Source of the DNA: Arthrobacter ramosus
GTDB lineage: Bacteria; Actinomycetota; Actinomycetes; Actinomycetales; Micrococcaceae
Length of the DNA: 64,000 nt
Assembly (NCBI RefSeq): GCF_039535095.1
Contig: NZ_BAAAWN010000001.1
Coordinates: 2,666,001 to 2,730,000, forward strand
Reading direction: 5' to 3'
The notes beneath the pieces are model-generated. The model was not told the origin of the DNA and did not search any database. It was given only the letters and a program-made list of their open reading frames with translations. Of this stretch, positions 8,882 through 17,757 are shown piece after piece; position 1 is the first letter of the stretch; the number at the start of each line of letters is the position of its first letter. The position numbers were made by a program, and so were the translations under genes.

Positions 8882-9919
8882 TCAGTGCAATTCCGTGCTC
8901 TGTGGTGCGGCCAGTCTCGCTGCCTTTGGGGCGATGGGTGTTGGCACGGTGCGAGCGGCGATGACCAAGGTGAAGGCTGTTGCAAGGCCGAGAATCGCCC
9001 AGGCCCATATTTGCCGGCCGGGGAGGTCGGTTGTTGCAAGCCAGCGGATGGCATAGTTCGTGGTCGCACCCACGGGAAAGGTGAACACCCAAAACATTTG
9101 CGTGAAGGGAAGTTTGCGGTACTCGGGGAGGAGCATGACCTGCATCAGCACCATGATCAACAGGACGCCTGTCAGTCCGAGCTGCATCGCCCCCATGGGG
9201 CCTGGATGTGACACCATCCACGCGATATTGGCCGTTGCCGGCGCAGCCAGATAGGCGGACAGTCCGACCTTGGCGGCTGGTAGCACCTCGCCGCCGGTCA
9301 TCAGGCGGACGGTGACGACGGCTCCTATAACCAGCCAGAAGAACACTCCAACGCCAAACGCGGCCATGGCCGCATTATGGGTGTGGATGGTTGAGAACCC
9401 GATGCTGGCAACGAAGGATCCGGCCGCGACGGGCAGCAGGTAGCCGGGATGGATGGATTGCATGGATACCCCGCCGGTGACCCAGTGGGCGAGGAGCTGG
9501 GCAGCGACGACGGCAAGGCCGGCAATGAAAGCCATGCACAGCCAGGCGCCCCATGGCGGCAGATACTGGCTGTAGTGCGACGAAAGCAGGATCCCGATTA
9601 GTGGGATGAAGGACGCGAAGGGCCCTGCCACTTCGTGTCGCAGGTCGGCCCGGAATGTTCCTTTTCGGCGAAGGCCCCGGACCACGTAGACGGCGGTCAG
9701 GATCAGCCACAGGGAGCTTGCTGCCCCGTAAAGGATTTCCTCCGGCCACATCGGGGATCCGAAAGAGCTCCTCGCGGCGGACCAGCCGCCGCCAAGACCG
9801 GCAAGCCCCAAGGGAATGCCGAAGCGGCTCAATGCTGGCATTCCCGACAGGGCGGCCGGGGACAAGACGCGATCCGTAGGGGCCGGCGTCAGCGCAACAG
9901 CGGTACCGGTATCAGTCAT
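8882..9919 (-). CDS. TDT/SLAC1-type transporter (tellurite-resistance/dicarboxylate transporter family)
   Basis: This 345-aa integral membrane protein has about ten hydrophobic helices and the layout of the TehA/Mae1/SLAC1 family, including the conserved segments RFGIPLGLAGLGGGW near the N-terminus and IHPGYLLPVAAGSFVAS mid-protein. Members export anions such as sulfite, malate or chloride, or confer tellurite resistance; the substrate cannot be read from sequence. Its start overlaps the stop of the upstream thioesterase by 4 nt (ATGA), so the two form a two-gene operon read leftward. Confidence 0.8.
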   Translation of the reverse strand: MTDTGTAVALTPAPTDRVLSPAALSGMPALSRFGIPLGLAGLGGGWSAARSSFGSPMWPEEILYGAASSLWLILTAVYVVRGLRRKGTFRADLRHEVAGPFASFIPLIGILLSSHYSQYLPPWGAWLCMAFIAGLAVVAAQLLAHWVTGGVSMQSIHPGYLLPVAAGSFVASIGFSTIHTHNAAMAAFGVGVFFWLVIGAVVTVRLMTGGEVLPAAKVGLSAYLAAPATANIAWMVSHPGPMGAMQLGLTGVLLIMVLMQVMLLPEYRKLPFTQMFWVFTFPVGATTNYAIRWLATTDLPGRQIWAWAILGLATAFTLVIAARTVPTPIAPKAARLAAPQSTELH

Positions 9920-10440
9920 CTTGTCAGAGGGCCTGGTTGGTGGGTGAAGATGAGCAGCGTGCTCGTCGCGGTGGCGAGGAGTTCTCCCCCAGCGGTGCTG
10001 AGCCTGCCTTCAGTGAATATCACGCGCGAGCCGGTTTTCACGACGGACCCCTCTGCGCGAAGAGCGCCCTTCTGGAGCGTGATGGGTCGCAGATACTTGA
10101 CCGCCAGGTCAATGGAGGTGTAGCCGATCCCTGCTTCCAGGGTACTGTGTGCTGCGCAGCCGAGCACCGTGTCAAGGAGCGTGCAGGCCAGGCCGCCGTG
10201 CACCATTCCGAGGGGGTTGTAGTGCGCTTCTCCCGGCCGGCACTGGAACTCGACGTGCCCGTATTTCGCATCGACGAGATCGAAATTCATGAGGGAAGCG
10301 ATCGGCGGCGGCGCGATGCTGCCGTCGCGGAGGCCGGAAAAGTAGTCCAGACCCGACAGCCGTGGCAGCTGTTCGAGCGCGATTGCCGGATCCATCCAGG
10401 TGAAGGTTTCCGAGCGTTGCACGGAGGCGTTCGTTGACAC
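9916..10440 (-). CDS. PaaI-type hotdog-fold thioesterase
   Basis: This 174-aa single hotdog-domain protein has the family signature HYNPLGMVHGGLACTLLDTV (substrate tunnel and active-site helix, about residues 76-95) followed by the VKYLRPITL strand. It probably hydrolyses an acyl- or aryl-CoA. The start is GTG with a strong AAGGAGG site 8 nt upstream. It is transcribed leftward and overlaps the transporter gene by 4 nt. The SDR gene lies 48 nt upstream on the same strand, so a three-gene operon is likely. Confidence 0.8.
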   Translation of the reverse strand: MSTNASVQRSETFTWMDPAIALEQLPRLSGLDYFSGLRDGSIAPPPIASLMNFDLVDAKYGHVEFQCRPGEAHYNPLGMVHGGLACTLLDTVLGCAAHSTLEAGIGYTSIDLAVKYLRPITLQKGALRAEGSVVKTGSRVIFTEGRLSTAGGELLATATSTLLIFTHQPGPLTR

Positions 10441-10488
10441 CAGGGTTTCCTCCTTAGGTTCTCAGCAGGTCTTCAGGCTTTGCCGCGG

Positions 10489-11205
10489 TCATGCCGGGGA
10501 ATTGGATGCCAGGACCGGGTACAGAGCCGAGATCGGACCGGACAGGCCGAGCTTCACGCCGGCGCTGATCTCGTCCACGATGACTTCGTAATCACCTTGC
10601 TCGAGCCCATCGAAGGACTTCCGTGCGACTTCCCCAGGGGAGGTCTTCGGGGCATCCACGCCCCTGGCCATGGCTGTGTCCATGTAGCCGACGTGAACAC
10701 CCGTCACCTGGGTGCCTTGAGGTGCCAGTTCCACGCGGAAGGAGTTGGTCGCTGACCACAACGCGGCCTTTGATGCGCTGTAGGCGCCGGTGAGTGCGAT
10801 CCAGCTGAGCACCGAGTGGATGTTGAGGACCGCTGATGTCTCGCTGGCGGCAAGCACCGGTGCGAATGCCCTGGTCATGGCGACGGGTCCGAAGAAGTTG
10901 GTCTCCATGACTTCGCGGATCTCCTCGTCGGAGAGCGCCAACAGAGTGTCCGATTCGACGCTCGTACCGGCGTTGTTGATCAGGACTGTGACGTCCTGGG
11001 CCTGGGCGACGGCGGCCCGGACCGAGTCAGCGTCGGTGACATCGAGAGTGAGAGGGACGACCCGGGGATCGTTCCACTCTTGCGGGCGGCGGGCTGTCGC
11101 GTACACCTTTGCAGCACCCCGGGCGAGGGCCTGTTCCACGAGCTCGCGGCCCAGTCCTCCGTTCGCGCCGGTGACAAGGACGACGGCGCCAGATAGCTGT
11201 GGCAT
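10489..11205 (-). CDS. Short-chain dehydrogenase/reductase
   Basis: The 238-aa SDR has the Rossmann motif TGANGGLG (residues 13-20), the NAG motif (NNAGTS) and a YSASK catalytic block. The start is ATG with AGGAGA upstream. It is divergent from the HxlR gene at 11333 across 127 nt, a common arrangement in which HxlR represses an oxidoreductase in response to electrophiles. Substrate unknown. Confidence 0.82.
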   Translation of the reverse strand: MPQLSGAVVLVTGANGGLGRELVEQALARGAAKVYATARRPQEWNDPRVVPLTLDVTDADSVRAAVAQAQDVTVLINNAGTSVESDTLLALSDEEIREVMETNFFGPVAMTRAFAPVLAASETSAVLNIHSVLSWIALTGAYSASKAALWSATNSFRVELAPQGTQVTGVHVGYMDTAMARGVDAPKTSPGEVARKSFDGLEQGDYEVIVDEISAGVKLGLSGPISALYPVLASNSPA

Positions 11206-11332
11206 GGATTCTCCTACTGTCGGATAGGGCGGGGACGCGGTTGTCGCGGTCTCAGAACATCAGATTAGCCGAGTCGGTTGTATTTTCCAACTAACCTGTA
11301 TACTTGGCGAGAGTACTGAAAGCAGGTGAACG

Positions 11333-11815
11333 ATGAATCGGCCGACCGAGAAGGCAGTAAATGCGCCGAGGGCGTGTTTCATCGCGGCAGGCCTCGACGT
11401 TTTAGGGGAACGGTGGGCGCTGCTCGCCCTTCGCGAGATGTCGTTGGGCGTTCACCGGTTCGATCAGATTGCGCGCAATACCGGCGCGTCCCGCGACATC
11501 CTGACGGACCGGCTGCGCACACTCGAAAACCGTGGCGTGATTGAGCGTGTCCAGTACTCCGAGCGCCCTGCGCGCTACGAGTACCACCTCACAACCTCGG
11601 GGGCGGAAGTCGCGCCCATTCTCATTTCGCTCGCGGCGTGGAGCAGTACATGGATGCGCGACGACACGCCCCGCGCTTCTTACCGGCACAGTTGCGGGGC
11701 GGACCTGAAACCGGTGGTGTTGTGTGCGGAATGCGGTGAGGAGTTCGCCCCAGGAAGTCTGATGCTGGGACCGCTTGTGTCAAGCACGGGTACGGACCCG
11801 GCGTCCGGCCAGTAA
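11333..11815 (+). CDS. HxlR-family transcriptional regulator
   Basis: This 160-aa winged-helix protein carries the HxlR core: LGERWALLALREM, RFDQIARNTGASRDILTDRL, LENRGVIERVQY, then the wing YEYHLT. The C-terminal extension has CGADLKPVVLCAECG, a cysteine-rich zinc-ribbon-like or redox-sensing segment (four Cys in about 20 residues with the preceding HSC). It probably controls the divergent SDR-thioesterase-TDT operon. A TATACT -10-like hexamer lies at 11299-11304. Confidence 0.85.
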   Translation: MNRPTEKAVNAPRACFIAAGLDVLGERWALLALREMSLGVHRFDQIARNTGASRDILTDRLRTLENRGVIERVQYSERPARYEYHLTTSGAEVAPILISLAAWSSTWMRDDTPRASYRHSCGADLKPVVLCAECGEEFAPGSLMLGPLVSSTGTDPASGQ

Positions 11816-12073
11816 CCACAAAAACCGAACGAAGGACGACGGCGGTACGTCCCGCCGTCGTTCTCTTGCCAAGGTTTGCGTCCGGCTTTTGCCGGCTGAT
11901 TCCGGGGGCTCAGCCCTCAAGCTCCTTTTCGAAGCAGACTGACGCCGGGCGGCCTCGTCTTCCGTGGCGTACCGGTCGAGGAGTTCCTTGTTCGGCAGAT
12001 CCCGTAACCGAGCAGCACGCGGATCCTCAAAACTAACTTCTTCGAGATTCAGAGCCAACTTCTCACCCGACAC
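11780..12073 (-). CDS. Small hypothetical protein (97 aa)
   Basis: The open frame begins with GTG at 12073 behind a strong AGGAAGG site 5-6 nt upstream. The first half is acidic and helical (NLEEVSFEDPRAARLRDLPN, then LLDRYATEDEAARR), plausible for a genuine protein. The second half runs through the 11836-11861 hairpin and is Arg-rich, so the true C-terminus may have been lost or the gene may be a remnant. No family recognised. It fills most of the otherwise gene-free stretch 11816-12278. Confidence 0.35.
   Translation of the reverse strand: MSGEKLALNLEEVSFEDPRAARLRDLPNKELLDRYATEDEAARRQSASKRSLRAEPPESAGKSRTQTLARERRRDVPPSSFVRFLWLLAGRRVRTRA
11836..11861 (+). terminator. Rho-independent-like terminator after the HxlR gene
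   Basis: Perfect 10-bp arms ACGACGGCGG (11836-11845) and CCGCCGTCGT (11852-11861) with a 6-nt loop are followed by TCTCTTG. It lies 20 nt after the HxlR stop. Confidence 0.6.
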
Positions 12074-12278
12074 GAGACCTTCCTTCAGATTAGCGTGGAA
12101 TCATGCTGCCGACCCCTGGAAGAAGGAGTCGACGGCGGCCGAACTGACAGCCGTCCCGGAGTCCCCGGTCTGGGGACTCCAGTATGGCGTCATGGTACTG
12201 TTCTGGGCCGCTCGGGGGCGCGCACCAGCCACTTGCGCCAATGCCTCGCAGCGCCCGCGGCGCCCTACCGAACGCGGT

Positions 12279-13028
12279 TCAGGTGCCCATGCCGAGGTGT
12301 GCTCCGCCTGCCACGTCGAGTGTTACGCCGGTGATGTAGCGGTTGTCCGGGTCGGCAAGGAAAAGGATGGCGCGGGCGACTTCGTCGGGTTCGGCGAACC
12401 GGCGCATTGGAAGTTCCGCGGCGCGTTTGGCCCGGTTGGCGATTGCATCCGGGCCGGAGTCTTTTGCGAACTGCGCCCACATAGGAGTGTTCACGGGGCC
12501 GGGTGCAATGGCGTTGACGGAGATGCCGCGGGGTCCGAGTATCTCGGCGAAGGACCACATGATGTGAAGCACGGCGAGTTTGCTCGCGTTATAGGGCAGG
12601 TAGTTGCGGCGGGCTTCTTTGGCTGCGACGGAGGAGAGGATGACGATGGCACCGGCAGTGCCGGTCTCAATCATTGACTGTGCCGTTTCCCGGACCATTG
12701 AGAACGTGCCGGAGGAGTTGATCCGCATGACGGATTCGTATTCTTCCGTCGTGGTTTCCATGATGTCCGGGGTGGTGCCCAAGACTCCGGCGGCGTGAAT
12801 GAGGGCGTCGATGCGCCCGTACTTGCTTGTAATGTCGCGGACGACGGCGGCGCATTGCTCTTCGGAGGTGACGTCGAGCGGGAAGAAGGCGGCCAACTCC
12901 TGGCCCTCTTTGGGGGCTCGGTCGGCTCCTATGATGAGGGCTCCTTCGGCTCTAAGCGCATCGATGACTGCGTCGCCGATTCCGCCGCTCGATCCGGTTA
13001 CCAGAACGACGTGGTCTTTGAGGCTCAT
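12279..13028 (-). CDS. Short-chain dehydrogenase/reductase
   Basis: The 249-aa SDR has TGSSGGIG near residue 11, HAAG in place of NNAG, and catalytic S-Y-K in LSSVAAK and YNASK. PGPVNTPMW follows, with a C-terminal GVTLDVAGG. It is the last gene of the leftward catabolic cluster 12.3-17.6 kb, after a 144-nt spacer. It probably oxidises a polyol, sugar or keto-acid intermediate; substrate unknown. Confidence 0.82.
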   Translation of the reverse strand: MSLKDHVVLVTGSSGGIGDAVIDALRAEGALIIGADRAPKEGQELAAFFPLDVTSEEQCAAVVRDITSKYGRIDALIHAAGVLGTTPDIMETTTEEYESVMRINSSGTFSMVRETAQSMIETGTAGAIVILSSVAAKEARRNYLPYNASKLAVLHIMWSFAEILGPRGISVNAIAPGPVNTPMWAQFAKDSGPDAIANRAKRAAELPMRRFAEPDEVARAILFLADPDNRYITGVTLDVAGGAHLGMGT

Positions 13029-13172
13029 TTGTTATTTCCGCTCATGGGCTGGCTGATCCGCAGTGTCCCTGCGGTTGGTTTCTGGGCTGCTCTTTTCATC
13101 TGCCTGGTTCCTTACTTGGGGTGTTTGTACCGGGGTCCGCTTCCGGACGGCCTGTTGAGGCACGTGATGCCT

Positions 13173-14174
13173 TTACGGTTTAGCTGTTGCACTCGTGGCA
13201 TGGCTTTCCCATTGCCGGCCTTGTTGTTCCTCCGCGGGTAGTCCGGAGGCTGCGAGGATCCGATCCAGCAACCGCTGGGTATGAACGGCCTCGCGACCCG
13301 AGGTGAGCGGCTGCGCCCTGTCGGCGACGCGGTCGAGGAAGTGGTGGACGGCGGCGGAGAATCCGAGTGTGTCGGTCGCTGTTGCCCAGCCGTAGGCCTC
13401 GGCGCTGAGCTCGCGTGATGTGGTGACTCCGCTCACAGTGGTCGATACTGTTTCGGGTGCCCGTACCTCCACGGTCTTTCCGTCGCCGTAGGCGTCCAGT
13501 TTTTCGTTCCAGGCGCCTGCGGTTCGAGCGGCCATCAGCACTCCGGTGTTGCCGGTACTGAAGCGGATGATGGCCGCGACGCCGTCTTCTTCCCAAGGGT
13601 CATCGCCGGCTGCGTGCGCGGCCACGTCCACGGGGTCGCCGCCGCAGTACCAGCGGAGGAGATCGACCATGTGGATGGCGTTCTCGAACGTTGCGCGGTA
13701 TTCCGAACCGGGGCGGTTCTTTTGGGCGACGCAGAAGGTAGCGCCCTTCTCGCCGAAGGCCTCGCGCCCTGCCGTATAGACAGGTGCGTAGCGGCGGTTG
13801 AAGTCGACCATCAGGATGCGGCCGCGCTCGTCGGCGAGGTCCGCCAAACGTTCTGCCTCCTCGGTGGCCGGGGCCAAGGGCTTTTCGCAGAACACGTCGA
13901 CGTCATTGTCCAGGCACAGCTGGACGGCGTGCGCGTGCTCGGACCGCGGCGTGAGGACGAAGACCGCATCCAGGTCCTGGGAGGCCAGCATGTCCTCCAC
14001 TGAGCGGTAGGCGGCACCGAAACCCCAGCGTCGGACCAGGTTTCCCGGATCCTCCCGGCGGGACACCAAGGCAGCCAGGTCAACATCGTCGCGCTGGACG
14101 AGTGTGGGCAACTGGGCGATGGTGGCGATGTTGCCTGCGCCGACGACGCCGACGCGCAGACGCTGGGCGTTCAT
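13173..14174 (-). CDS. Gfo/Idh/MocA-family dehydrogenase
   Basis: This 333-aa protein has an N-terminal NAD(P)-binding fold (GVVGAGNIA, residues 9-17), the family EKPLA segment (CEKPLAP) carrying the conserved lysine, and a C-terminal alpha/beta substrate domain. Family members oxidise or reduce sugars and inositols, usually with NAD(P). It overlaps the upstream isomerase gene by 4 nt (ATGA), so they are co-translated. It is one of two such dehydrogenases in the cluster, suggesting an oxidation/re-reduction pair around a keto intermediate. Confidence 0.85.
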   Translation of the reverse strand: MNAQRLRVGVVGAGNIATIAQLPTLVQRDDVDLAALVSRREDPGNLVRRWGFGAAYRSVEDMLASQDLDAVFVLTPRSEHAHAVQLCLDNDVDVFCEKPLAPATEEAERLADLADERGRILMVDFNRRYAPVYTAGREAFGEKGATFCVAQKNRPGSEYRATFENAIHMVDLLRWYCGGDPVDVAAHAAGDDPWEEDGVAAIIRFSTGNTGVLMAARTAGAWNEKLDAYGDGKTVEVRAPETVSTTVSGVTTSRELSAEAYGWATATDTLGFSAAVHHFLDRVADRAQPLTSGREAVHTQRLLDRILAASGLPAEEQQGRQWESHATSATAKP

Positions 14175-15073
14175 CGGGCGTTCTCCATTTCAGCGAGATC
14201 AGTGAGCATTCCGCGCAGGGCGGCCGCGGATTCCCGGAATCCATCCTCGGGGGTTGGGAGGTCTTGCGGGTGCCAGCGGTACTCGTACTCGATGCTCAGC
14301 AGGTCATCGTAGCCGTGGCGCAGCAGCGCCGCGAGGATCTGGGGCCAGGGAAGGACGCCGGTGCCGACGACCCGTGATCGGACGGCGCGCTCGGACGCGT
14401 CGACGCGGGCCGTTTCCGTGGCGTGGAAGGCAGCGTTGGGATCGGTGAACACGAGGTCCTTGACGTGTACGTGACCGACCAGATCGCCTTGAACGGCGAA
14501 GGCCTCCTCGAACGTCTCGTCGTGGGTGAAGGTCAGGTTGGCCTGGTCGTAGAGAACACGAACGGCTGGGTGCGCAACCTCCCGGACGAGCGCCGCGGTT
14601 TGTGCCGCAGTCTGGGTCATGGTGCCGAAATGGTTCTCCACGCACAGACGCACCCCGGCCTGTTCAGCCTCAGGTGCCAGGGTCTGCAGGGCCTCCCGCA
14701 GTCTCGCCCATCGCCCGGCATGATCGGCGTCCCCCGGATGCCAGGATCCCGCGTACACGCGCACCCGGTCGGCCCCGAACAGATGCGCGGTCTCAATCGC
14801 GCCACGGAATTCGTCTACTCCCCCGCGCCATTCACTCTCGTCCAGAGCGTTGATGGCCGTGGTGTAGGGGGTAAGGCCAATGATGGGCAGGCCCTCATCT
14901 TCCGCTGCCCTCAATGCCTCCATTGCGGCGCGCCGGTCCCCCTGAGGGAGACCCGAAGTGTAGCCGTCCTGGTAAATGACTTCTGCGGCATCGAGCCCTG
15001 CGGCTCGGAAAAGCCTGATTGCCTGGGGGACCGTATGGTTCGGGGTGCCTAGTGTGTGGCCTGCCAGTCGCAT
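14171..15073 (-). CDS. Sugar phosphate isomerase/epimerase-like TIM-barrel protein
   Basis: This 300-aa xylose-isomerase-like TIM-barrel protein (AP endonuclease family 2 fold) has the family strand motifs CVENHFG, VRVLYDQANL and GHVHVKDL, which supply the metal-binding Glu/Asp/His residues. It ends with LLSIEYEYRW. It starts with ATG behind AGGAAGGA. It lies between the VOC gene (1-nt gap) and the Gfo gene (4-nt overlap), so it should act in the same pathway as an isomerase, epimerase or dehydratase. Confidence 0.8.
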   Translation of the reverse strand: MRLAGHTLGTPNHTVPQAIRLFRAAGLDAAEVIYQDGYTSGLPQGDRRAAMEALRAAEDEGLPIIGLTPYTTAINALDESEWRGGVDEFRGAIETAHLFGADRVRVYAGSWHPGDADHAGRWARLREALQTLAPEAEQAGVRLCVENHFGTMTQTAAQTAALVREVAHPAVRVLYDQANLTFTHDETFEEAFAVQGDLVGHVHVKDLVFTDPNAAFHATETARVDASERAVRSRVVGTGVLPWPQILAALLRHGYDDLLSIEYEYRWHPQDLPTPEDGFRESAAALRGMLTDLAEMENAR

Positions 15074-15074
15074 T

Positions 15075-15644
15075 TTAAACGTCCTTCCTGAAAGTGTCTT
15101 GAGTTGCTGCCCAGTCCGCAGGACCGACCAGCCGCGGTGGGGTTGCGACCCGGGATCGGTCGACGATTTCCATCAGCAGGCCCCAGGGGGTGATGAAGTA
15201 AGTCCAGCGGTTGCCCGCCACGCGGGGACTGTCGCCGGCGACTTCCTTGCGCTCCCCGAGCACGCGTACTCCAGGGGTTTCCTGCAGCACGGCAACCGCT
15301 TCGTCTACGTCGTCCACAACGAAGCACAGGTGGTGGCCGCCTGCGTCGGAATGCCGTGGCGGGGTTTCCCGCCGTTCAGCGCTGCTCCATTCGAAAAGCT
15401 CAATGTTCAGGTTCGGAGGCAGTCGCAGCATGGCGAGGGTGAGCCGGGCATCAGCAGGGACATCGAAGTTCGTGGGCATGAACTCGGGGTCGGGTCCGCG
15501 GTCGGAGCGGTACAACTCCTCGGCGCCGAGTACCCCGACGAAGAACCTGATTGCGTCCTCGAGGTTCGGAACTGTCAGACCGACGTGGTCGGTGTGCCGC
15601 AGCCCGGGCAGCCGGCGCAGCGTCCTTGCGTTGGCCCCGGTCAT
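15075..15644 (-). CDS. VOC (glyoxalase/dioxygenase-fold) protein
   Basis: The 189-aa protein has paired beta-alpha-beta-beta-beta modules starting at RHTDHVGLTVPNLEDAIRFF, with metal-ligand candidates His in TDHVGL and GGHHLCF and a Glu in MEIVDRS near the C-terminus. VOC proteins of this size are often glyoxalase-like lyases, epimerases or dioxygenases. Its start overlaps the LacI stop by 4 nt. In this sugar cluster an isomerase or lyase role is more likely than antibiotic resistance. Confidence 0.72.
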   Translation of the reverse strand: MTGANARTLRRLPGLRHTDHVGLTVPNLEDAIRFFVGVLGAEELYRSDRGPDPEFMPTNFDVPADARLTLAMLRLPPNLNIELFEWSSAERRETPPRHSDAGGHHLCFVVDDVDEAVAVLQETPGVRVLGERKEVAGDSPRVAGNRWTYFITPWGLLMEIVDRSRVATPPRLVGPADWAATQDTFRKDV

Positions 15645-16636
15645 TTGCGCGGCCCTGAGGTGGAGGCGCGCACCAGAAGTTCAGGTTCCAGAACGACGTG
15701 GTCCACTGATCCGTTCAGGTTCTGCTTCTCCGCCAGCTCGATCGCGATGTTTCCCATGTCGGCAATCGGCTGCCGCACTGTGGTCAGAGGCGGGTTGAAC
15801 CGGGAGCCCAATGCCAAGCCGTCAAAGCCCATGACCGATACGTCCTCCGGCACGCGGATGCCGCCTTGGCCAAGGGCCGAGATCACCGCGAAGGCGACCA
15901 TGTCATTGGCGGCGATAATCGCCGTCGGGGGATTCTCCATCTCAAGAAAGTGCTTTGCCGCGCGCGCCCCTGCGTCCGGATCGGAGCCGCTGTCGAGTAC
16001 AAGGGGCGTGCTGCTGCCTTCCGCTGACAGCTCCAGATACGCGTCCATCCGGTCCTGCGCAGTGTGGGTCCCGGAGATACCGGAAACGTAGCCGATCGAG
16101 GTGTGCCCCAAGGAACGCAGGTGCTCCAGAGCCAGGACTATTCCGCGGCGGCTGTCGACGGTGACGGTTGGAACCGAGGAGTCGCCTTCCACGCGGTCGA
16201 TCACTACCACCCGGTGGCCAAAATCGAAGCGCTTGAGGGCGTCGGTATCGACTTTCGTCGAGGGCGCGACGATTCCGAAGGGGGCGTACATGGCCTGCAT
16301 CGCGGTGAAGTACCCCTCGGTCTTGGCAGGGTCTCCGTTCGTGACACACAGCAGCAGCTGGTAGCCGCGCTCATCAGCGGCCTGCGTCATGGTCTTGGCA
16401 AGTTCTGCAAAGAACGGGTTGGTGATGTCAGGCACGATCAGGGGGACGAAGGTGCTGGTCTTTGTACGAAGAGCCTGGGCGAGCGGGCTCATCGTGTAGC
16501 CGAGTCCCTCGGCAACCTTGAGGATGTGTTCGCGGGTTTCACTTTTTACCGCTTCCGGCCGGGAGAATGCCCGGGAAACCGTAGAGCGGTGGACGCCGGC
16601 CGCCTTCGCGACAACGTCAATACTAAGGTCTGCCAT
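15641..16636 (-). CDS. LacI-family regulator of the 12-21 kb sugar regulon
   Basis: This 331-aa LacI protein has the HTH SIDVVAKAAGVHRSTVSRAF at residues 4-23 and a ligand-binding domain (VPLIVPDITNPFFAEL and so on). The ATG at 16636 was chosen because GGAGG lies 8-9 nt upstream; an in-frame ATG at 16660 would encode the ribosome site itself. The start lies 14 nt inside the upstream Gfo gene. Boxes TTGCAAYCGATCTCA at 17629-17656 and 19081-19135 are the likely targets, so it should control both the leftward cluster and the MFS transporter. Confidence 0.86.
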   Translation of the reverse strand: MADLSIDVVAKAAGVHRSTVSRAFSRPEAVKSETREHILKVAEGLGYTMSPLAQALRTKTSTFVPLIVPDITNPFFAELAKTMTQAADERGYQLLLCVTNGDPAKTEGYFTAMQAMYAPFGIVAPSTKVDTDALKRFDFGHRVVVIDRVEGDSSVPTVTVDSRRGIVLALEHLRSLGHTSIGYVSGISGTHTAQDRMDAYLELSAEGSSTPLVLDSGSDPDAGARAAKHFLEMENPPTAIIAANDMVAFAVISALGQGGIRVPEDVSVMGFDGLALGSRFNPPLTTVRQPIADMGNIAIELAEKQNLNGSVDHVVLEPELLVRASTSGPRK

Positions 16637-17606
16637 CTTCTTTTCCTCCGTGGTCGTCATATGCCTGCCAAATCGGACGCATCGCATCTTCAAGCTGGGC
16701 CAGCGTTGGCAGCCCTCGGAATCCATCTTCCAGTGTCTTCGCGACACGGCGTACGAACGGATCATAAAGAGGGTCACTGTCCAGATCGATCACGGCGGAC
16801 TCAGTCGCCCCGTCCAGCGTGGTGAACGTGGCAGAACCGTCTGAGTCGATAGAGGCGAATCCGGCTTCGCCTGCGGACGTGTAGCTGCAGTATCGTTTCA
16901 ACGGCGAACCCGGGAAGGCGTACCCCACCTCGATGATGGCTTCACGCCCGCTCGGGGTGGTAATGATGAGGCTGGCATGGTCCTCAACACCCGCACCGTG
17001 CAGAACAGAAGAGAGCCGGGAATCGACGTTCTCCGCTGACTCGTTACTGCCCTGCAGGAACAGATCGACAAAATGCGGTGCCAGATTCGCCAAGCAACCA
17101 CCGCCTGCAGCAGCAGGGTCCAGCATCCAAGGATTGCCGTTATCCAGGTAGCGCGAGGGCGGCCCGGCGATAAAGGACATTCTCTGGTACGTCGGCCGGC
17201 CGGCCTTTGCCAGCCAGCGGTCGGCGGGGCCGCCCCGCTGAACGAACGGGATTGTCGCGGGCACACCGGCCGCTTCCGCAGCCTTCCGCACCTGGACAAG
17301 TTCCGCAAGTGAGGTGCCCAAAGGCTTCTCCACCACGAACGGAATGCCGCGCTCGATCAGCGCAAGACACTTTTCCGCCATGCCACTGTGCGGGCCGAAG
17401 ACATAGGCAAGCCCGAGATCCGGCAGATCCACCAGGCTACGCCAGTCAACCTCCACGGGAGCGCTCCACGCCTCCGCAAGTCCCCGGACGAGCGATACAT
17501 CCTCGTCACTGATGCCGACGACCTCGTGTTCTTCGCCGATCGCCCGCGCACAGAGCGGGACGTGCCAGTGCGAAGCACCAAGGATGATCGTGCGTGGTCC
17601 ACTCAT
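16623..17606 (-). CDS. Gfo/Idh/MocA-family dehydrogenase
   Basis: The 327-aa oxidoreductase is the first gene of the leftward operon. The N-terminal Rossmann region (IILGASHWHVPLCARAI) lacks a classical GxGxxG. The EKPLGTS motif near residue 95 is present and the GGGCLANLAPHFVDL segment supplies the usual active-site His. The start is ATG with AAGGGG upstream. It overlaps the LacI gene by 14 nt. Substrate unknown; the unusual dinucleotide loop (GASHWH) could signal altered cofactor use. Confidence 0.8.
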   Translation of the reverse strand: MSGPRTIILGASHWHVPLCARAIGEEHEVVGISDEDVSLVRGLAEAWSAPVEVDWRSLVDLPDLGLAYVFGPHSGMAEKCLALIERGIPFVVEKPLGTSLAELVQVRKAAEAAGVPATIPFVQRGGPADRWLAKAGRPTYQRMSFIAGPPSRYLDNGNPWMLDPAAAGGGCLANLAPHFVDLFLQGSNESAENVDSRLSSVLHGAGVEDHASLIITTPSGREAIIEVGYAFPGSPLKRYCSYTSAGEAGFASIDSDGSATFTTLDGATESAVIDLDSDPLYDPFVRRVAKTLEDGFRGLPTLAQLEDAMRPIWQAYDDHGGKEDGRP

Positions 17607-17628
17607 CTGCCAGCCCCTTTGCTAAGTA

Positions 17629-17687
17629 TGAGATCGATTGCTGAGATCGGTTGCAATAACAGTATGGATGGTGGGAGAGTTTGTCAA
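17629..17687 (-). promoter_or_regulatory. Promoter and tandem LacI boxes of the leftward sugar operon
   Basis: On the minus strand TTGACA (17687-17682) is followed after 17 nt by TACTGT (17664-17659). Immediately downstream are two tandem operator boxes, TGAGATCGGTTGCAA (17642-17656) and TGAGATCGATTGC (17629-17641), each an imperfect palindrome around a CG step. The same box occurs three times before the MFS gene at 19330. Confidence 0.7.
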
Positions 17688-17757
17688 CGACACTTCAAGA
17701 GTGGCCCAGGGATGCTCCGGAATAAGGAAGCCGCCCGGGCCGGAAGAAAGGCCAGAA